Shown: piece by piece, positions 24,873-34,225 of the stretch
Numbering within the stretch: position 1 is the first letter of the stretch
Layout of the letters: each line of letters starts with the position of its first letter
NCBI RefSeq assembly: GCF_036227205.1
Contig: NZ_CP109442.1
Span: forward strand, 248,001 to 312,000
Origin: Amycolatopsis sp. NBC_01480
Lineage (GTDB): Bacteria > Actinomycetota > Actinomycetes > Mycobacteriales > Pseudonocardiaceae
Reading direction: 5' to 3'
DNA: 64,000 nucleotides
The notes under the pieces: generated by a model
Database searches by the model: none
The model's input: the letters and a program-made list of their open reading frames with translations, nothing else
Told to the model about the DNA's origin: nothing
Made by a program: the position numbers and the translations under genes

Positions 24873-25634
24873 CTACTTGCCCGGTGCCGCGGCCTCCCGG
24901 GCACGCCGCTCCACCAGCGGCAGCGAGCGGAGCTGACGTTCCAGATGCCACTGCAGATGGGCCGCGACCAGCCCGGACGCGTCGCGGCGGGTGATGCCGG
25001 GCGCCGCCTCCGCCACCGGCCACTCGCCGTGCAGCAGGGCTTCGAGCAGGATCAGCACCTCGGGCGCGGGGTGCACCGAGCCGGCGAGCCGGCAGTCCGG
25101 GCACATCGAGCCGCCCGCGGCGACGTTGAACGCGGCGTGCGGACCCGGCAGCCCGCAGCGGGCGCACTCGGTGATGGCGGGCGCCCAGCCGGCGTAGGAC
25201 ATGGCGCGCAGGAAAAACGCGTCGAGCACCAGCGAGGGGTCGCGTTCGCCGCCCGCGAGCGCGCGCAGGGCGCCGACGGCCAGCAGGTACAGCTTGAGCA
25301 CCGGCTCGCCCTCTTCGGCCGAAAGCCGGTCCGCCGTCTCCGCGATGGCGCTGGCCGCGGTGTAGCGCTGGTAGTCGGCGACCAGCGGCAGCGCGAACGC
25401 GTCCACGGTCTCGACCTGGGTGATCACGTCGAGCGTGCGCCCGGTGTAGAACTGCACGTCGACGTGGCCGAAGGGCTCCAGCCGGGCGCCGAACCGCGAC
25501 GAGGTGCGGCGCACGCCCTTGGCGACGGCGCGGACCTTGCCGTGCCGCCGGGTCAGCAGGGTGATGATCCGGTCGGCCTCACCCAGCTTGTGCGTGCGCA
25601 GCACCACTCCGGTGTCGCGGTACAGGTTCACCAC
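24873..25634 (-). CDS. recO: DNA repair protein RecO
   Basis: The 253-residue RecO mediates RecA loading in the RecFOR pathway. An N-terminal OB fold begins [21 protein letters not shown] helical domain follows, with a four-Cys zinc site: CARCGLPG near residue 157 and CPDCRLAG near 178. Two adjacent GTG codons (25634 and 25631) are possible starts. UppS follows after 41 bp. Confidence 0.94.
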   Translation of the reverse strand: MVNLYRDTGVVLRTHKLGEADRIITLLTRRHGKVRAVAKGVRRTSSRFGARLEPFGHVDVQFYTGRTLDVITQVETVDAFALPLVADYQRYTAASAIAETADRLSAEEGEPVLKLYLLAVGALRALAGGERDPSLVLDAFFLRAMSYAGWAPAITECARCGLPGPHAAFNVAAGGSMCPDCRLAGSVHPAPEVLILLEALLHGEWPVAEAAPGITRRDASGLVAAHLQWHLERQLRSLPLVERRAREAAAPGK

Positions 25635-25683
25635 CCCGACATCGTCCCACTTCCGGGCGACATCGAGGTGGTGACACCCTGGT

Positions 25684-26193
25684 TCAGCAGTAGTAGCCGC
25701 TGCAGTACGTGCTCACCGACGCGGCGGCCACGATCGAGATGATGATCATGATGATCGCGAACACCCAGCCGACCGCGCCGATGATGGTGGCGATCAGGCA
25801 CAGCGTCTTCGTGCTCTGCGAGGCCTGCTGGGCCATCGCGTAGTTGCCCTGCATCTTGTACGTGCGGACTTCGTTCGACTTCATGATGGCGAAGATCGCG
25901 ATGATCCACATCAGGAAGATGCAGCCGATCGCCCAGCCCTTGTAGTCCTTGATCTCGTTCATGTCGCCGCCGGGCATGCCCATGCCCGGGCCGCCGCCGT
26001 AAGCGGGCTGGCCGAACGGCGCCTGCTGGCCGTACTGGCCCTGCGGGGCGGCGCCGTAGGGGACGGGCATGCCGCCGGACGGCGTGCCATAACCCGGCTG
26101 CTGCGGCTGCTGGCCGTAGGGCGGCTGCTGCGGCTGCTGCGGCTGCTGCGGCTGCTGACCGTAAGGCGGCTGCTGACCGTAGGGATTGGTCAT
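25684..26193 (-). CDS. CD225/dispanin family membrane protein with Q/P/G-rich N-terminus
   Basis: A 169-residue protein. Residues 1-75 are a low-complexity PYGQQPQQP-type tail; residues 76-169 hold two membrane segments with the dispanin-like intracellular loop between them (AIMKSNEVRTYKMQGNYAMAQQASQSTKT). Bacterial CD225 proteins are of unknown function; animal members alter membrane fusion. It is one of three such genes within 3.3 kb, grouped with RDD and DUF2752 genes. Confidence 0.82.
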   Translation of the reverse strand: MTNPYGQQPPYGQQPQQPQQPQQPPYGQQPQQPGYGTPSGGMPVPYGAAPQGQYGQQAPFGQPAYGGGPGMGMPGGDMNEIKDYKGWAIGCIFLMWIIAIFAIMKSNEVRTYKMQGNYAMAQQASQSTKTLCLIATIIGAVGWVFAIIMIIISIVAAASVSTYCSGYYC

Positions 26194-26263
26194 GACTGGA
26201 TTACCCCAACTTCTCGTGGTTCCCCGGCGAGCTCCCCCCGCCGCGGATCTTCAGGTGGACGCG

Positions 26264-27535
26264 TCAGTGCTGGCCGGGCTGACCCGGCTGGCCCGGCTCG
26301 CTCGGCGGGATGTTCTGCGTCGCCTCGGACTGCCCCGGCTCGGGCGAGCCCGGCCTCAGCATCTGCGTGCGCTCGGCGGCGTCGGACTCGCTGCCCGCGG
26401 GCTGGCCCGGCTTGATCATCTGGGTCGGCTCGGCCTGCTCGAAGCCGGACGCGCCGGGCTGCTCGAACCCGCCGCTCTGCGGCTGCTGCGGGGCGAAGGG
26501 CTGCGGGGCCGGCGGCTGGCCGAAGCCGCCGGACTGCGGCTGGCCGAACGGCGCCTGCCCCGGCTGACCGGGCTGCGGCTGACCTGGTTGTCCGGGCTGG
26601 CCGAACCCGCCCGGCTGCTGGCCGTACGGCTGGCCTGGCTGACCCGGCTGGCCGAAGCCCGGCTGCTGCCCGGGCGGCGGGAACCCGCCGACGGCGCCGA
26701 GCGGCTGCGATCCCGGCTGGCCGAAGCCCGGCTGGCCGTACGAGGCCGACGCGGGCGCGGCGTCCGCGGGCACGACGATGGTGCCGACGATCTTGTCGGA
26801 GAAGGTCTGGGACTTGTCGTCCCACAGCGGCCACAGGAAACCGAGGTAGCAGATCGCGTTGTCGAGGATGTGCGCGAGGTCGCGGACGAACGCCATGCCG
26901 GGCCCGAGCGGCTGGCCGCTGTCCTCGCGGATCAGCTTGATGCCGAGGATCCGCTTGCCCAGTGACTGGCCGGTGTTGCCGGCGGTGATCCAGCGGTTGT
27001 ACACCGTCCAGCCGAGGAAGCCGAGGATCGCGATGAAATAGACGATCGTGCCCGCGGTGGTGCTCGCGATCATGACCAGCACGGCCACGATGATGCCCAC
27101 GAGCAGTGGCGCGACGTCGATCAGGTAAGCGCCCGCGCGCTGGCCCCAGTTCGCGTAACCGCCGGGCGGCGCGTACGGGGACGGTGCCCCGTACGGCTGG
27201 CCGTACGCCGGCTGGCCGTAACCCGGCTGCGGGCCGAACCCGCCGGGCTGCTGGCCGAAGCCCGGCTGCCCCGGGGCCTCGGGCTGGCCGAAACCGCCCG
27301 GCTGACCCGGTTGCCCGGGCTGGCCGAAACCGCCCGGCTGACCCGGCTGCCCGGGCTGGCCGAAACCGCCGGGCTGACCCGGCTGACCCGGTTGTCCCGG
27401 CTGGGGGAAGCCGCCGGACGGCGGTTGCTGGCCGAAGCCACCCTGCTGCTGGCCGTACGGCGGCTGCGCCGGCGGCTGGCCGAAGGGCGGCTGGCCCTGC
27501 GGCTGGCCGGTGGGCTGGCCGTAGGGATCGGTCAT
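26264..27535 (-). CDS. RDD family membrane protein flanked by G/Q/P repeats
   Basis: A 423-residue protein. The central RDD domain (about residues 128-260: [19 protein letters not shown], then [21 protein letters not shown]) has three to four helices. The N-terminal about 125 and C-terminal about 150 residues are tandem [13 protein letters not shown] repeats, encoded by in-frame short DNA repeats. RDD proteins have been linked to ion exchange and to membrane-protein clusters, but no transport role can be asserted. The N-terminal tail resembles those of the neighbouring CD225 proteins. Confidence 0.85.
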   Translation of the reverse strand: MTDPYGQPTGQPQGQPPFGQPPAQPPYGQQQGGFGQQPPSGGFPQPGQPGQPGQPGGFGQPGQPGQPGGFGQPGQPGQPGGFGQPEAPGQPGFGQQPGGFGPQPGYGQPAYGQPYGAPSPYAPPGGYANWGQRAGAYLIDVAPLLVGIIVAVLVMIASTTAGTIVYFIAILGFLGWTVYNRWITAGNTGQSLGKRILGIKLIREDSGQPLGPGMAFVRDLAHILDNAICYLGFLWPLWDDKSQTFSDKIVGTIVVPADAAPASASYGQPGFGQPGSQPLGAVGGFPPPGQQPGFGQPGQPGQPYGQQPGGFGQPGQPGQPQPGQPGQAPFGQPQSGGFGQPPAPQPFAPQQPQSGGFEQPGASGFEQAEPTQMIKPGQPAGSESDAAERTQMLRPGSPEPGQSEATQNIPPSEPGQPGQPGQH

Positions 27536-27744
27536 CGGGTACTCCCCCTCGCTCGTCGTTCGCCCGCGCGGTGCCTCGCGCGCCGGGCGCCGGCCGTGCT
27601 CGCCCGAGTCGCTGGTGGACAGGCCGGTGCGCGGGAGCGTACTCGGTCACAGCCCGGACGGCCCGGGTAGGCGCCCGCAGGCGCGGACGTGTCGGACTCC
27701 TGCGACGGGCGCGGGCCCGCGCCGGTTCCACGCGAGGGGAAACT

Positions 27745-28194
27745 TCAGACGAACAAGCCGGTGAACGGCGCAAACGGCAGGTTGCGAACGACGAACCAGA
27801 GGCAGAACACGATGGCCACCACCAACGGTGTGCGGCGCCAGTGCAGCCATGACCGGACGGCGCGGCCGCGGAGCCTGCCGAGCGTCCACGCGGCCCCGCT
27901 CCAAGCGAGCAATACGAGGAACACCAACGAAACGGCGTTGTAGTGCAGTGCCGCGGTGAAGTCGCCGTGCATCAGGCTGTACGCCATCCGCATGCCGCCA
28001 CACCCGGGGCAGTCGATGCCGAGCAGGTACTTGGTGGGGCACACCGGCAGCGGCCCGCCCGGAGTGGTCGGGTTGCCCAGCCACACGACCGCGCAGCAGA
28101 CGCCGAGGCCGGCGACGACAGCCGCCGGCGGCGCGAGGGCCCGCGCTTTCTCACGCAGCCCTCGCGCCGGGATTCCGGTGTAGACGGTCGTCAT
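27745..28194 (-). CDS. DUF2752 domain membrane protein
   Basis: A 149-residue protein with three to four membrane helices. It contains the DUF2752 motif CPTKYLLGIDCPGCGGMRMAYSL, in which the CPGCGGxR core is diagnostic. The function is unknown; these genes regularly accompany CD225 or TM2-like genes in actinobacteria. ATG at 28194 overlaps the stop of the upstream CD225 gene by 4 bp, so they are coupled. Confidence 0.85.
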   Translation of the reverse strand: MTTVYTGIPARGLREKARALAPPAAVVAGLGVCCAVVWLGNPTTPGGPLPVCPTKYLLGIDCPGCGGMRMAYSLMHGDFTAALHYNAVSLVFLVLLAWSGAAWTLGRLRGRAVRSWLHWRRTPLVVAIVFCLWFVVRNLPFAPFTGLFV

Positions 28195-28532
28195 GGCGTG
28201 TAGGTCGAAGCCGAGACACCGACGATGACGACCATCACCACGATGAAGACGATGTACAGCAGCAGGAGGATCCCGGTCGTGATGGCCGACCACATGGCCC
28301 ACTTGCGCGCGTCGGCCGCGGCCTTGTGCGCCTCCGCGTGGAACCCCTGGAACCACAGGGTGTTGACCTGGTTGGACTTCACGATCGACACGATGCCCAG
28401 CGGCAGGCAGCACAGCACCGTGCTCAGGATGGCCCACACCAGGTTGTTGTCCGGTGGCGGGCCGTAACCCGGTGGTCCGTAGCCCGGGCCGCCGTAATAC
28501 GGGCCGCCGGGCGGTGGGTACGGGCCGGTCAT
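28191..28532 (-). CDS. CD225/dispanin family membrane protein
   Basis: A 113-residue protein with a Pro/Gly/Tyr-rich N-terminus (about 27 residues) and then the dispanin core NNLVWAILSTVLCCLPLGIVSIVKSNQVNTLW. A charged loop and a second helix (LLLLYIVFIVVMVVIVG) follow. The CCLP segment is typical of the family. It is coupled to the DUF2752 gene by a 4-bp overlap and is the middle one of three CD225 genes. Confidence 0.88.
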   Translation of the reverse strand: MTGPYPPPGGPYYGGPGYGPPGYGPPPDNNLVWAILSTVLCCLPLGIVSIVKSNQVNTLWFQGFHAEAHKAAADARKWAMWSAITTGILLLLYIVFIVVMVVIVGVSASTYTP

Positions 28533-28558
28533 GGGAGTCCCCCTGCTGCTGTTCGCCG

Positions 28559-28885
28559 TCAGTACGTCTTGACGTTACCGCTGAAGGTGAGCGCACCCGT
28601 GATGGACAGGATCAGCGAGATCACGATCAGGATCACGCCGAGCACCGCCGAAATGATGGCCCACTTCTTCGCCGACTGCGCGGCCGCCTGCGCCGCCGCG
28701 GTCTGGCCCTGCGCCCACAGGCCGTTCACCTTCGCGGCCTGGACGATCGACACGATGCCGAACGGCAGGCAGCAGAAGATGGTCGTGAGAATGGCCCACA
28801 CGAGGTTGTTCGACGGCGGCGGGCCGGGCTGGTACCCGCCCTGCTGGCCGCCGGAGTAAGGGGGCAGGCCCTGGTCACTGGTCAT
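28559..28885 (-). CDS. CD225/dispanin family membrane protein
   Basis: A 108-residue protein: short Gly/Gln-rich N-terminus, core NNLVWAILTTIFCCLPFGIVSIVQAAKVNGLW, alanine-rich loop, second helix. It is closely similar in the core to the gene 26 bp downstream, so the pair probably arose by tandem duplication. ATG at 28885 is preferred to longer frames because it matches the N-termini of its paralogues. Confidence 0.87.
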   Translation of the reverse strand: MTSDQGLPPYSGGQQGGYQPGPPPSNNLVWAILTTIFCCLPFGIVSIVQAAKVNGLWAQGQTAAAQAAAQSAKKWAIISAVLGVILIVISLILSITGALTFSGNVKTY

Positions 28886-29056
28886 GATGGGTGCAAACCT
28901 TCCTGGTGTTTCGGTGGTTACCGCCGCCGTTGCCCGATCAACGGCTTCCGGCACGAAGCTGCGACTTTAAAGGCCGCTGCCCGGTTCCCGCTCAGGAAGA
29001 CTCCACCCGCGATCCAATCGAGACTTAGTGGCCATCGATCGTTCTCGCGGGCCGGC

Positions 29057-29956
29057 TCAGAAGCCGAGCCGCCGCAGCTGGCGCGGGTCGCGCTGCCACT
29101 CTTTGGCCACTTTGACGTGCAGGTCGAGGTAAACTTTCGAACCCAGCAGGCCCTCGATCTGGCGGCGCGCCGAAGCGCCGACTTCGCGCAGCCGCTCGCC
29201 CTTGTGGCCGAGGATGATGCCCTTCTGGCTCGGCCGCTCCACGTAGAGGAACGCGTGCACGTCGATCATGTCGTCGCGGCCCTCGTGCGGCAGCATCTCC
29301 TCGACCGTGACGGCGATGGAGTGCGGCAGCTCGTCGCGCACGCCCTCCAGCGCGGCCTCGCGGATCAGCTCGGCCACCAGCGTCTGCTCGGGCTCGTCGG
29401 TGAGCTCGCCGTCCGGGTAGAGCTGCGGGCCCTCGGGCAGCCGGGCCACCAGCAGGTCGGCCACCGTCTGCACCTGGAAACCGTCCACAGCGGACACCGG
29501 CACCAGGTCGGCGAACTCCATCACCTTCTGCAGTGCCAGCAATTGCTCGGCGACCTGCTCCGGCGGCACCAGGTCGGTCTTGGTGACGATGCCGATCACC
29601 GGGGTGCGCTTGGCGATCTTCGTCAGCTCGGCGGCGATGAACCGGTCGCCGGGGCCGACCTTCTCGTCCGCCGGCACGCACAGCCCGACAACGTCCACTT
29701 CGGACCAGGTCGAGTGCACGATGTCGTTGAGCCGCTGGCCCAGCAGGGTGCGCGGGCGGTGCAGGCCGGGCGTGTCGATGATGACCAGCTGCGCGTCCTC
29801 GCGGTGCACGATGCCCCGGATCGCGTGCCGGGTGGTCTGCGGTTTGCTGGAGGTGATGGCGACCTTCGAGCCCACGAGCGCGTTGGTGAGGGTCGATTTC
29901 CCGGCGTTGGGCCGGCCGACGAAGCAGGCGAAACCCGAGCGGTGCGGCGCGGCCAT
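29057..29956 (-). CDS. era: GTPase Era
   Basis: A 299-residue GTPase for 16S rRNA maturation and 30S assembly. G1 is GRPNAGKST, G3 is DTPGLHRPR and G4 is TKTD. The C-terminal KH domain has ILGHKGERLREVGASARR. The ATG at 29956 overlaps the stop of the upstream Cdd-like gene by one base. Era ends a run of tightly packed minus-strand genes that starts at phoH. Confidence 0.97.
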   Translation of the reverse strand: MAAPHRSGFACFVGRPNAGKSTLTNALVGSKVAITSSKPQTTRHAIRGIVHREDAQLVIIDTPGLHRPRTLLGQRLNDIVHSTWSEVDVVGLCVPADEKVGPGDRFIAAELTKIAKRTPVIGIVTKTDLVPPEQVAEQLLALQKVMEFADLVPVSAVDGFQVQTVADLLVARLPEGPQLYPDGELTDEPEQTLVAELIREAALEGVRDELPHSIAVTVEEMLPHEGRDDMIDVHAFLYVERPSQKGIILGHKGERLREVGASARRQIEGLLGSKVYLDLHVKVAKEWQRDPRQLRRLGF

Positions 29957-30291
29957 CAGGCGAGCACCTCGACGACGTTGCCGTCCGGGTCGGCCAGGAT
30001 GATCGGGGCCGTCTTCGCCAGGTCGCGGACGGCGTGCACCGAAGCCTCCTGGACGAGCGCGTCGGCGGTGACGACGACAGCCGCTTCGAGCCCGTCGGCC
30101 CCGCTCGACAGCGCGGCGGCCACGGCGGCCTGCAGCGCGGTCAGCTTGAACGAGGGCTGGTCGACGGTCGCGGCCGCATACGTCCGGCCGTCGGTGTCGC
30201 GCACGGCGGCACCTTCCGCCGTGCGCACGCGGGCCCGCGACGACCGGGCCAGTGTGATGAGCTTCTGGTCCTCGGCGTCGAGGTCAGGCAT
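29956..30291 (-). CDS. Cytidine deaminase-like protein lacking catalytic motifs
   Basis: A 111-residue protein with the fold-level pattern of cytidine deaminases (FKLTALQAAVAAALSSG, a VVVTADALV strand). The zinc-binding HxE and PCxxC motifs of active enzymes are absent; there is no Cys at all. It corresponds to the small conserved gene between era and the CBS-domain gene in actinobacteria. An enzymatic role is therefore doubtful, and a structural or regulatory role with Era is only a guess. It overlaps the upstream gene by 8 bp. Confidence 0.75.
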   Translation of the reverse strand: MPDLDAEDQKLITLARSSRARVRTAEGAAVRDTDGRTYAAATVDQPSFKLTALQAAVAAALSSGADGLEAAVVVTADALVQEASVHAVRDLAKTAPIILADPDGNVVEVLA

Positions 30292-31636
30292 GTTCGACTC
30301 TCCTGTCGCGTTCTTCGGGCTGGGGCACCCTGGTGCGGCGGCGCGCACCGGATTCGGTCACCGCTTCGGCGTCGGCCGGGTGCACCACCACCGAGGTGAT
30401 CCGCATCCGGCCGCGCCGGTCCTTGCCGCCTTCGGCGAACAGCCGGAGGCCGGCGACCTCGGCTTCGGCCCCCGGCAGGGGGACCCGGCCCAGCCGCTCC
30501 GCGAGCAGGCCGCCCACGGTCTCCACGTCGTGGTCTTCTTCGAGGTCGATCCCGAACAGCTCGCCGAGGTCGTCGATGCCGAGGCGGGAGGACACCCGGA
30601 CGGCACCGCCGTCCAGCTCCTCGACGTCGGGGCGCTCGTCGGTGTCGGACTCGTCGGTGATCTCGCCGACGATCTCTTCGAGGATGTCCTCGATGCTCAG
30701 CAGGCCCGCGGTGCCGCCGTACTCGTCCACCGCGATCGCCATGTGGTTGTGCGTGCGCTGCATTTCCTTGAGCAGCTCGTCGAGCCGCTTGGAATCGGGC
30801 ACGAAGCTGGCCGGGTTCATCACCGCGTCGACGACCGTGCTCGGCCCGTCCGGGTCCATGAACGCCGGCATCAGGTCCTTGATGTTGACCACGCCGACGA
30901 TGTCGTCCACCGACTCGCCGATCACCGGCACGCGGGTGAACCCGGTGCGCAGCGCGAGCGCGAGCGCCTGGCGGACGGTCTTGGTGCGCTCGATCCAGAC
31001 GATCTCGGTGCGCGGCACCATCACCTCGCGCGCGACCGTGTCGCCCAGCTCGAACACCGAGTGGATCATCTCGCGCTCGGAGTCCTCGACGACGCCGCGC
31101 TCCTGGGCCAGGTCGACCAGCTCGCGCAGTTCGACCTCGGAGCTGAACGGGCCCTCGCGGAAGCCCTGGCCCGGAGTGATCGCGTTGCCGATCACGATCA
31201 GCAGGCGGGAAAGCGGCCCCAGCACCGAGCCGAGGACCCGCACCAGCCCGGCGACAGCAGTGCCGACGCGGTACGGGTGCTGGCGGCCGATGGTGCGCGG
31301 GCCGACGCCGATGAGCACGTAGCTGACCACGACCATCACGACCGCGGACAGCAGCACGGCGAGCCACAGCCGGCCGAACCAGTGCACGAACGACACCGTG
31401 ACCAGGACCGTCGCGGTCAGCTCGCAGCTCAGCCGGAGCAGGAGCAGCAGGTTGATGTGCCGGCGGCGCTCGGCGACCACCGCCGCGAGCTGGCGCGCGC
31501 CGGCCCGGCCGATCCGGACCAGCCCGTCGGTTCGGGCCTGCGAAACCGTGCTGATGGCCGCGTCGGCCGCCGCGAACACCCCGGCGAGCAGCACGAGCGC
31601 GATCGCGACGATCAGCTGTGCCGTGGGACTGCCCAT
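30284..31636 (-). CDS. Hemolysin/CorC family protein: CNNM domain, CBS pair, CorC_HlyC domain
   Basis: A 450-residue membrane protein. An N-terminal CNNM transmembrane domain (about 1-150) is followed by two CBS domains (VPRTEIVWIERTKTVRQAL; MAIAVDEYGGTAGLLSIEDILEEIVGEI, cut for length). A C-terminal transporter-associated CorC_HlyC domain (GGLLAERLGRVP) completes it. Relatives take part in Mg/Co transport; the substrate is not known here. It lies between ybeY and the Cdd-like gene in a conserved order. Confidence 0.92.
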   Translation of the reverse strand: MGSPTAQLIVAIALVLLAGVFAAADAAISTVSQARTDGLVRIGRAGARQLAAVVAERRRHINLLLLLRLSCELTATVLVTVSFVHWFGRLWLAVLLSAVVMVVVSYVLIGVGPRTIGRQHPYRVGTAVAGLVRVLGSVLGPLSRLLIVIGNAITPGQGFREGPFSSEVELRELVDLAQERGVVEDSEREMIHSVFELGDTVAREVMVPRTEIVWIERTKTVRQALALALRTGFTRVPVIGESVDDIVGVVNIKDLMPAFMDPDGPSTVVDAVMNPASFVPDSKRLDELLKEMQRTHNHMAIAVDEYGGTAGLLSIEDILEEIVGEITDESDTDERPDVEELDGGAVRVSSRLGIDDLGELFGIDLEEDHDVETVGGLLAERLGRVPLPGAEAEVAGLRLFAEGGKDRRGRMRITSVVVHPADAEAVTESGARRRTRVPQPEERDRRVEHA

Positions 31637-31646
31637 GACCGGCTGC

Positions 31647-32198
31647 CTAGGACGTTTCCCCGGCCGCGGGGGCGTCGAGGCCCGCGATGCCGAGCACGCG
31701 GTCGTCGGTGTTGCGCTGCGCGTTCTGCCGCTCCAGCTCGGCGACGGCCGCCTGGAACTCGGTGAGGATCCGCTTCTGCAGGCCGAACATCTCGCGTTCC
31801 TCGGCCGGCTCGGCGTGGTCGTAGCCGAGCAGGTGGAGCACGCCGTGGACGGTGAGCAGGTGCAGCTCGTCGATCAGCCCGTGGCCGGCCGTCTTGGCCT
31901 GGTCCTTGGCGAACGCCGGGCACAGCACGATGTCGCCGAGCAGGGCCGGCGACGCGTCGGGCGCGTCGGGGCGGCGGGAGGAGTCCAGCTCGTCCATCGG
32001 GAAGGCCATCACGTCGGTGGGACCGGGCAGGTCCATCCACCGCTCGTGCAGGTCCTCCATCACCTCGAGCGTGACGAGCAGGATGGACAGCTCGGCGAGC
32101 GGGCTGACCTCCATCTTGTCGAGCGCGAAGCGGGCGGCCGAGACGATCGACGCCTCGTCGACGTCGACCCCGGACTCGTTGGCGATCTCGATGCTCAT
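31647..32198 (-). CDS. ybeY: Endoribonuclease YbeY
   Basis: A 183-residue zinc endoribonuclease acting in 16S rRNA 3' maturation and ribosome quality control. The metal motif H-x3-H-x5-H is seen in [24 protein letters not shown] at 32198 overlaps the phoH stop by 4 bp; a longer frame starting at 32258 lies inside phoH and is not supported. The C-terminal tail of about 25 residues is Ala/Gly-rich. Confidence 0.95.
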   Translation of the reverse strand: MSIEIANESGVDVDEASIVSAARFALDKMEVSPLAELSILLVTLEVMEDLHERWMDLPGPTDVMAFPMDELDSSRRPDAPDASPALLGDIVLCPAFAKDQAKTAGHGLIDELHLLTVHGVLHLLGYDHAEPAEEREMFGLQKRILTEFQAAVAELERQNAQRNTDDRVLGIAGLDAPAAGETS

Positions 32199-33304
32199 CG
32201 GCGGTTGCCCTTCCAGCCGCCGGCCGGCTGGTCCTGGCTGTCCTGCACGGCCTGCCACTTCTCGTAGGCGTCGACGATGTCGCCGACGAGGCGGTGCCGC
32301 ACGACGTCCTGACTGGTCAGCTCGCTGAAGTGCAGGTCTTCGACGCCCTCGAGGATGTCGCGGACCACGCGCAGGCCGCTGCGCTGGCCGTTCGGCAGGT
32401 CGATCTGGGTGATGTCGCCGGTGACCACGATCTTGGCGCCGAAGCCGAGCCGGGTGAGGAACATCTTCATCTGCTCGGGCGTGGTGTTCTGTGCCTCGTC
32501 GAGAATGATGAACGCGTCATTGAGGGTTCTACCGCGCATGTAGGCGAGCGGGGCGATCTCGATGGTGCCGGCCTGCATCAGCCGCGGGATCGACTCGGGC
32601 TCGACCATGTCGTGCAGCGCGTCGTAGAGCGGGCGCAGGTACGGGTCGATCTTCTCGTTGAGCGTGCCGGGCAGGTAGCCGAGCCGCTCGCCGGCCTCGA
32701 CCGCGGGGCGGGTGAGCACGATCCGGCTGACCTGCTTGGCCTGCAGGGCCTGGACGGCCTTCGCCATGGCGAGGTAGGTCTTGCCGGTGCCGGCCGGGCC
32801 GATGCCGAAGACGATGGTGTGCTTGTCGATGGCGTCGACGTAGCGCTTCTGGTTCAGCGTCTTGGGCCGGATCGTCTTGCCGCGGCGGGAGACGATGTTG
32901 AGGCTGAGCACCTCGGCCGGGGACGCGTCGCCGCTGGAGAGCATGCCGACGGTGCGGCGCACCGTGTCCGGGCCGACCTGCTGGCCGCCGGTGGCGAGCT
33001 GCACCAGCTCGGTGAACACGCGCTCGGCGAACGCCACATCGGCGGGCAGCCCGGTGAGCGTCACCTCGTTGCCGCGGACATGCACGTCCGCGGCGAGCAG
33101 CTCCTCGGCGACGCGCAGATTCTCGTCACGCGAGCCCAGCAGGCTCAGCGCGGCGGCGTCAGGGATGGGAAAACGGGACTGAGCCTGAGCCACGCCGCCC
33201 TCGGCGGCGGCAGCGGCGCTCTCATTCTTCGATGCCGAACTCTTCGGCACCTTCGACACGGGAACGTCGGGTCGGGCGGCTCCACCCTGTGCGGTTCCGG
33301 CCAC
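32195..33304 (-). CDS. phoH: PhoH family ATPase
   Basis: A 369-residue P-loop ATPase. A KH-like N-terminal segment is followed by Walker [14 protein letters not shown] near residue 173 and Walker [10 protein letters not shown], with [12 protein letters not shown] as a further conserved block. PhoH proteins are probably RNA-linked helicases, which fits co-transcription with ybeY and era. The first 40 residues are low-complexity. GTG at 33304 is used as the start, and a downstream start cannot be excluded. Confidence 0.94.
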   Translation of the reverse strand: MAGTAQGGAARPDVPVSKVPKSSASKNESAAAAAEGGVAQAQSRFPIPDAAALSLLGSRDENLRVAEELLAADVHVRGNEVTLTGLPADVAFAERVFTELVQLATGGQQVGPDTVRRTVGMLSSGDASPAEVLSLNIVSRRGKTIRPKTLNQKRYVDAIDKHTIVFGIGPAGTGKTYLAMAKAVQALQAKQVSRIVLTRPAVEAGERLGYLPGTLNEKIDPYLRPLYDALHDMVEPESIPRLMQAGTIEIAPLAYMRGRTLNDAFIILDEAQNTTPEQMKMFLTRLGFGAKIVVTGDITQIDLPNGQRSGLRVVRDILEGVEDLHFSELTSQDVVRHRLVGDIVDAYEKWQAVQDSQDQPAGGWKGNRR

Positions 33305-33476
33305 GTGGCCTCTGGCCTGCTTTCTGCGCTTCTGGGACTTCTCGGACTACGGACTGATCTGCCACCGATGCTACTGGCTGCCGCCCCGCCCCCGCAGGTC
33401 GGTTTCCCTACACGCGGCCACGCCTGCTTCGCCCGCTTCGCTTCGGACTACCCGACTTCACCCCACCCACACGCCG

Positions 33477-33836
33477 CTACACCCCAGGCTTCCCGAACAA
33501 CCCCAGCTGCTCCCCACCCAGCACATGCGCGTGCACATGAAAAACCGTCTGCCCGGCATCCCCATCAGTATTGAACACAACCCGATACCCGGACTCCGCA
33601 ATCCCCTCCACCTCAGCCACCCGCCGACAAGCCCCCACCACGTCCCCCAACAACCCGGGATCCGCTTCCGCCAACTCACCCACATTCCGATACCGCACCC
33701 GCGGCACCACCAACACATGCACCCTGGCCTGCGGATTTATATCCCGAAACGCAAACGTCTTCTCATCCTCATACACCACATCAGCAGGAATCTCCCCACC
33801 AATAATCCGCTCGAACAACGTCTCCGCATCACTCAT
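33477..33836 (-). CDS. HIT family protein (HinT-like)
   Basis: A 119-residue nucleotide-binding protein with the histidine triad HVHAHVLGG near residue 100, typical of HinT phosphoramidases and AMP-lysine hydrolases. Codon use is odd: the coding strand is full of G- and T-ending codons (GTG, GGG, GAT, GTT), whereas neighbours prefer C-ending codons. The composition shift extends to about 33900. A ribosome-binding site is unclear. Confidence 0.92.
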   Translation of the reverse strand: MSDAETLFERIIGGEIPADVVYEDEKTFAFRDINPQARVHVLVVPRVRYRNVGELAEADPGLLGDVVGACRRVAEVEGIAESGYRVVFNTDGDAGQTVFHVHAHVLGGEQLGLFGKPGV

Positions 33837-34225
33837 CCCCCCACCCTACAAACCACCCCAACCACCACGCCGCAGGCGACCCTAAAACCCACCACGCTGA
33901 TTCAGCACCACCCGCACCGTGGGGGGTCCGGGGGGCTCGGCCCCCCGGGCAATACGCGGAAACCGCTGCGGCGAAGGAGGCTGCGAAGCACCTCCGAAGA
34001 CGCCGCGGGCGGTGGAGCCTGGGGGTCGCTCCACCGCTCCGCGGCTCCGCCGGACCGAGGGGGGAGGTGCCCGGCGGGGTTTTCGGGTACGCGCACACCG
34101 GTGTTCCCACCCAGTTGCGCGCCGAAACCTTGGTTTTCTTGCGCGTCGGTCACGAGCGTAGCTGCCCGGAGCGTGATCACGCCATAACTCGCCGCAAAAT
34201 CCGCGCGTTTTTTCCCTGGTCCGGC
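33837..34225. other. Hairpin-rich gap of about 390 bp between rsmE and the HIT gene
   Basis: Several nested inverted repeats are visible: GGGGGGCTCGGCCCCCC near 33930, GTGGAGC...GCTCCAC near 34010-34034, and CGCGGCTCCGCC near 34040. A minus-strand frame from GTG 34180 to 33902 (92 residues, VITLRAATLVTDAQENQGF) is open, but the second half is Pro/Ser/Arg-rich and looks non-coding. It could be a dispersed intergenic element. No confident gene is seen. Confidence 0.4.

Noticed and set aside
28454..31765. Very long plus-strand open frame (over 1100 codons)
   Set aside because: It is the antisense of era, the Cdd-like gene, the CNNM/CBS gene and others. The composition is Arg/Ala/Leu/His-rich, as expected for a high-GC shadow frame, and known families lie on the minus strand.
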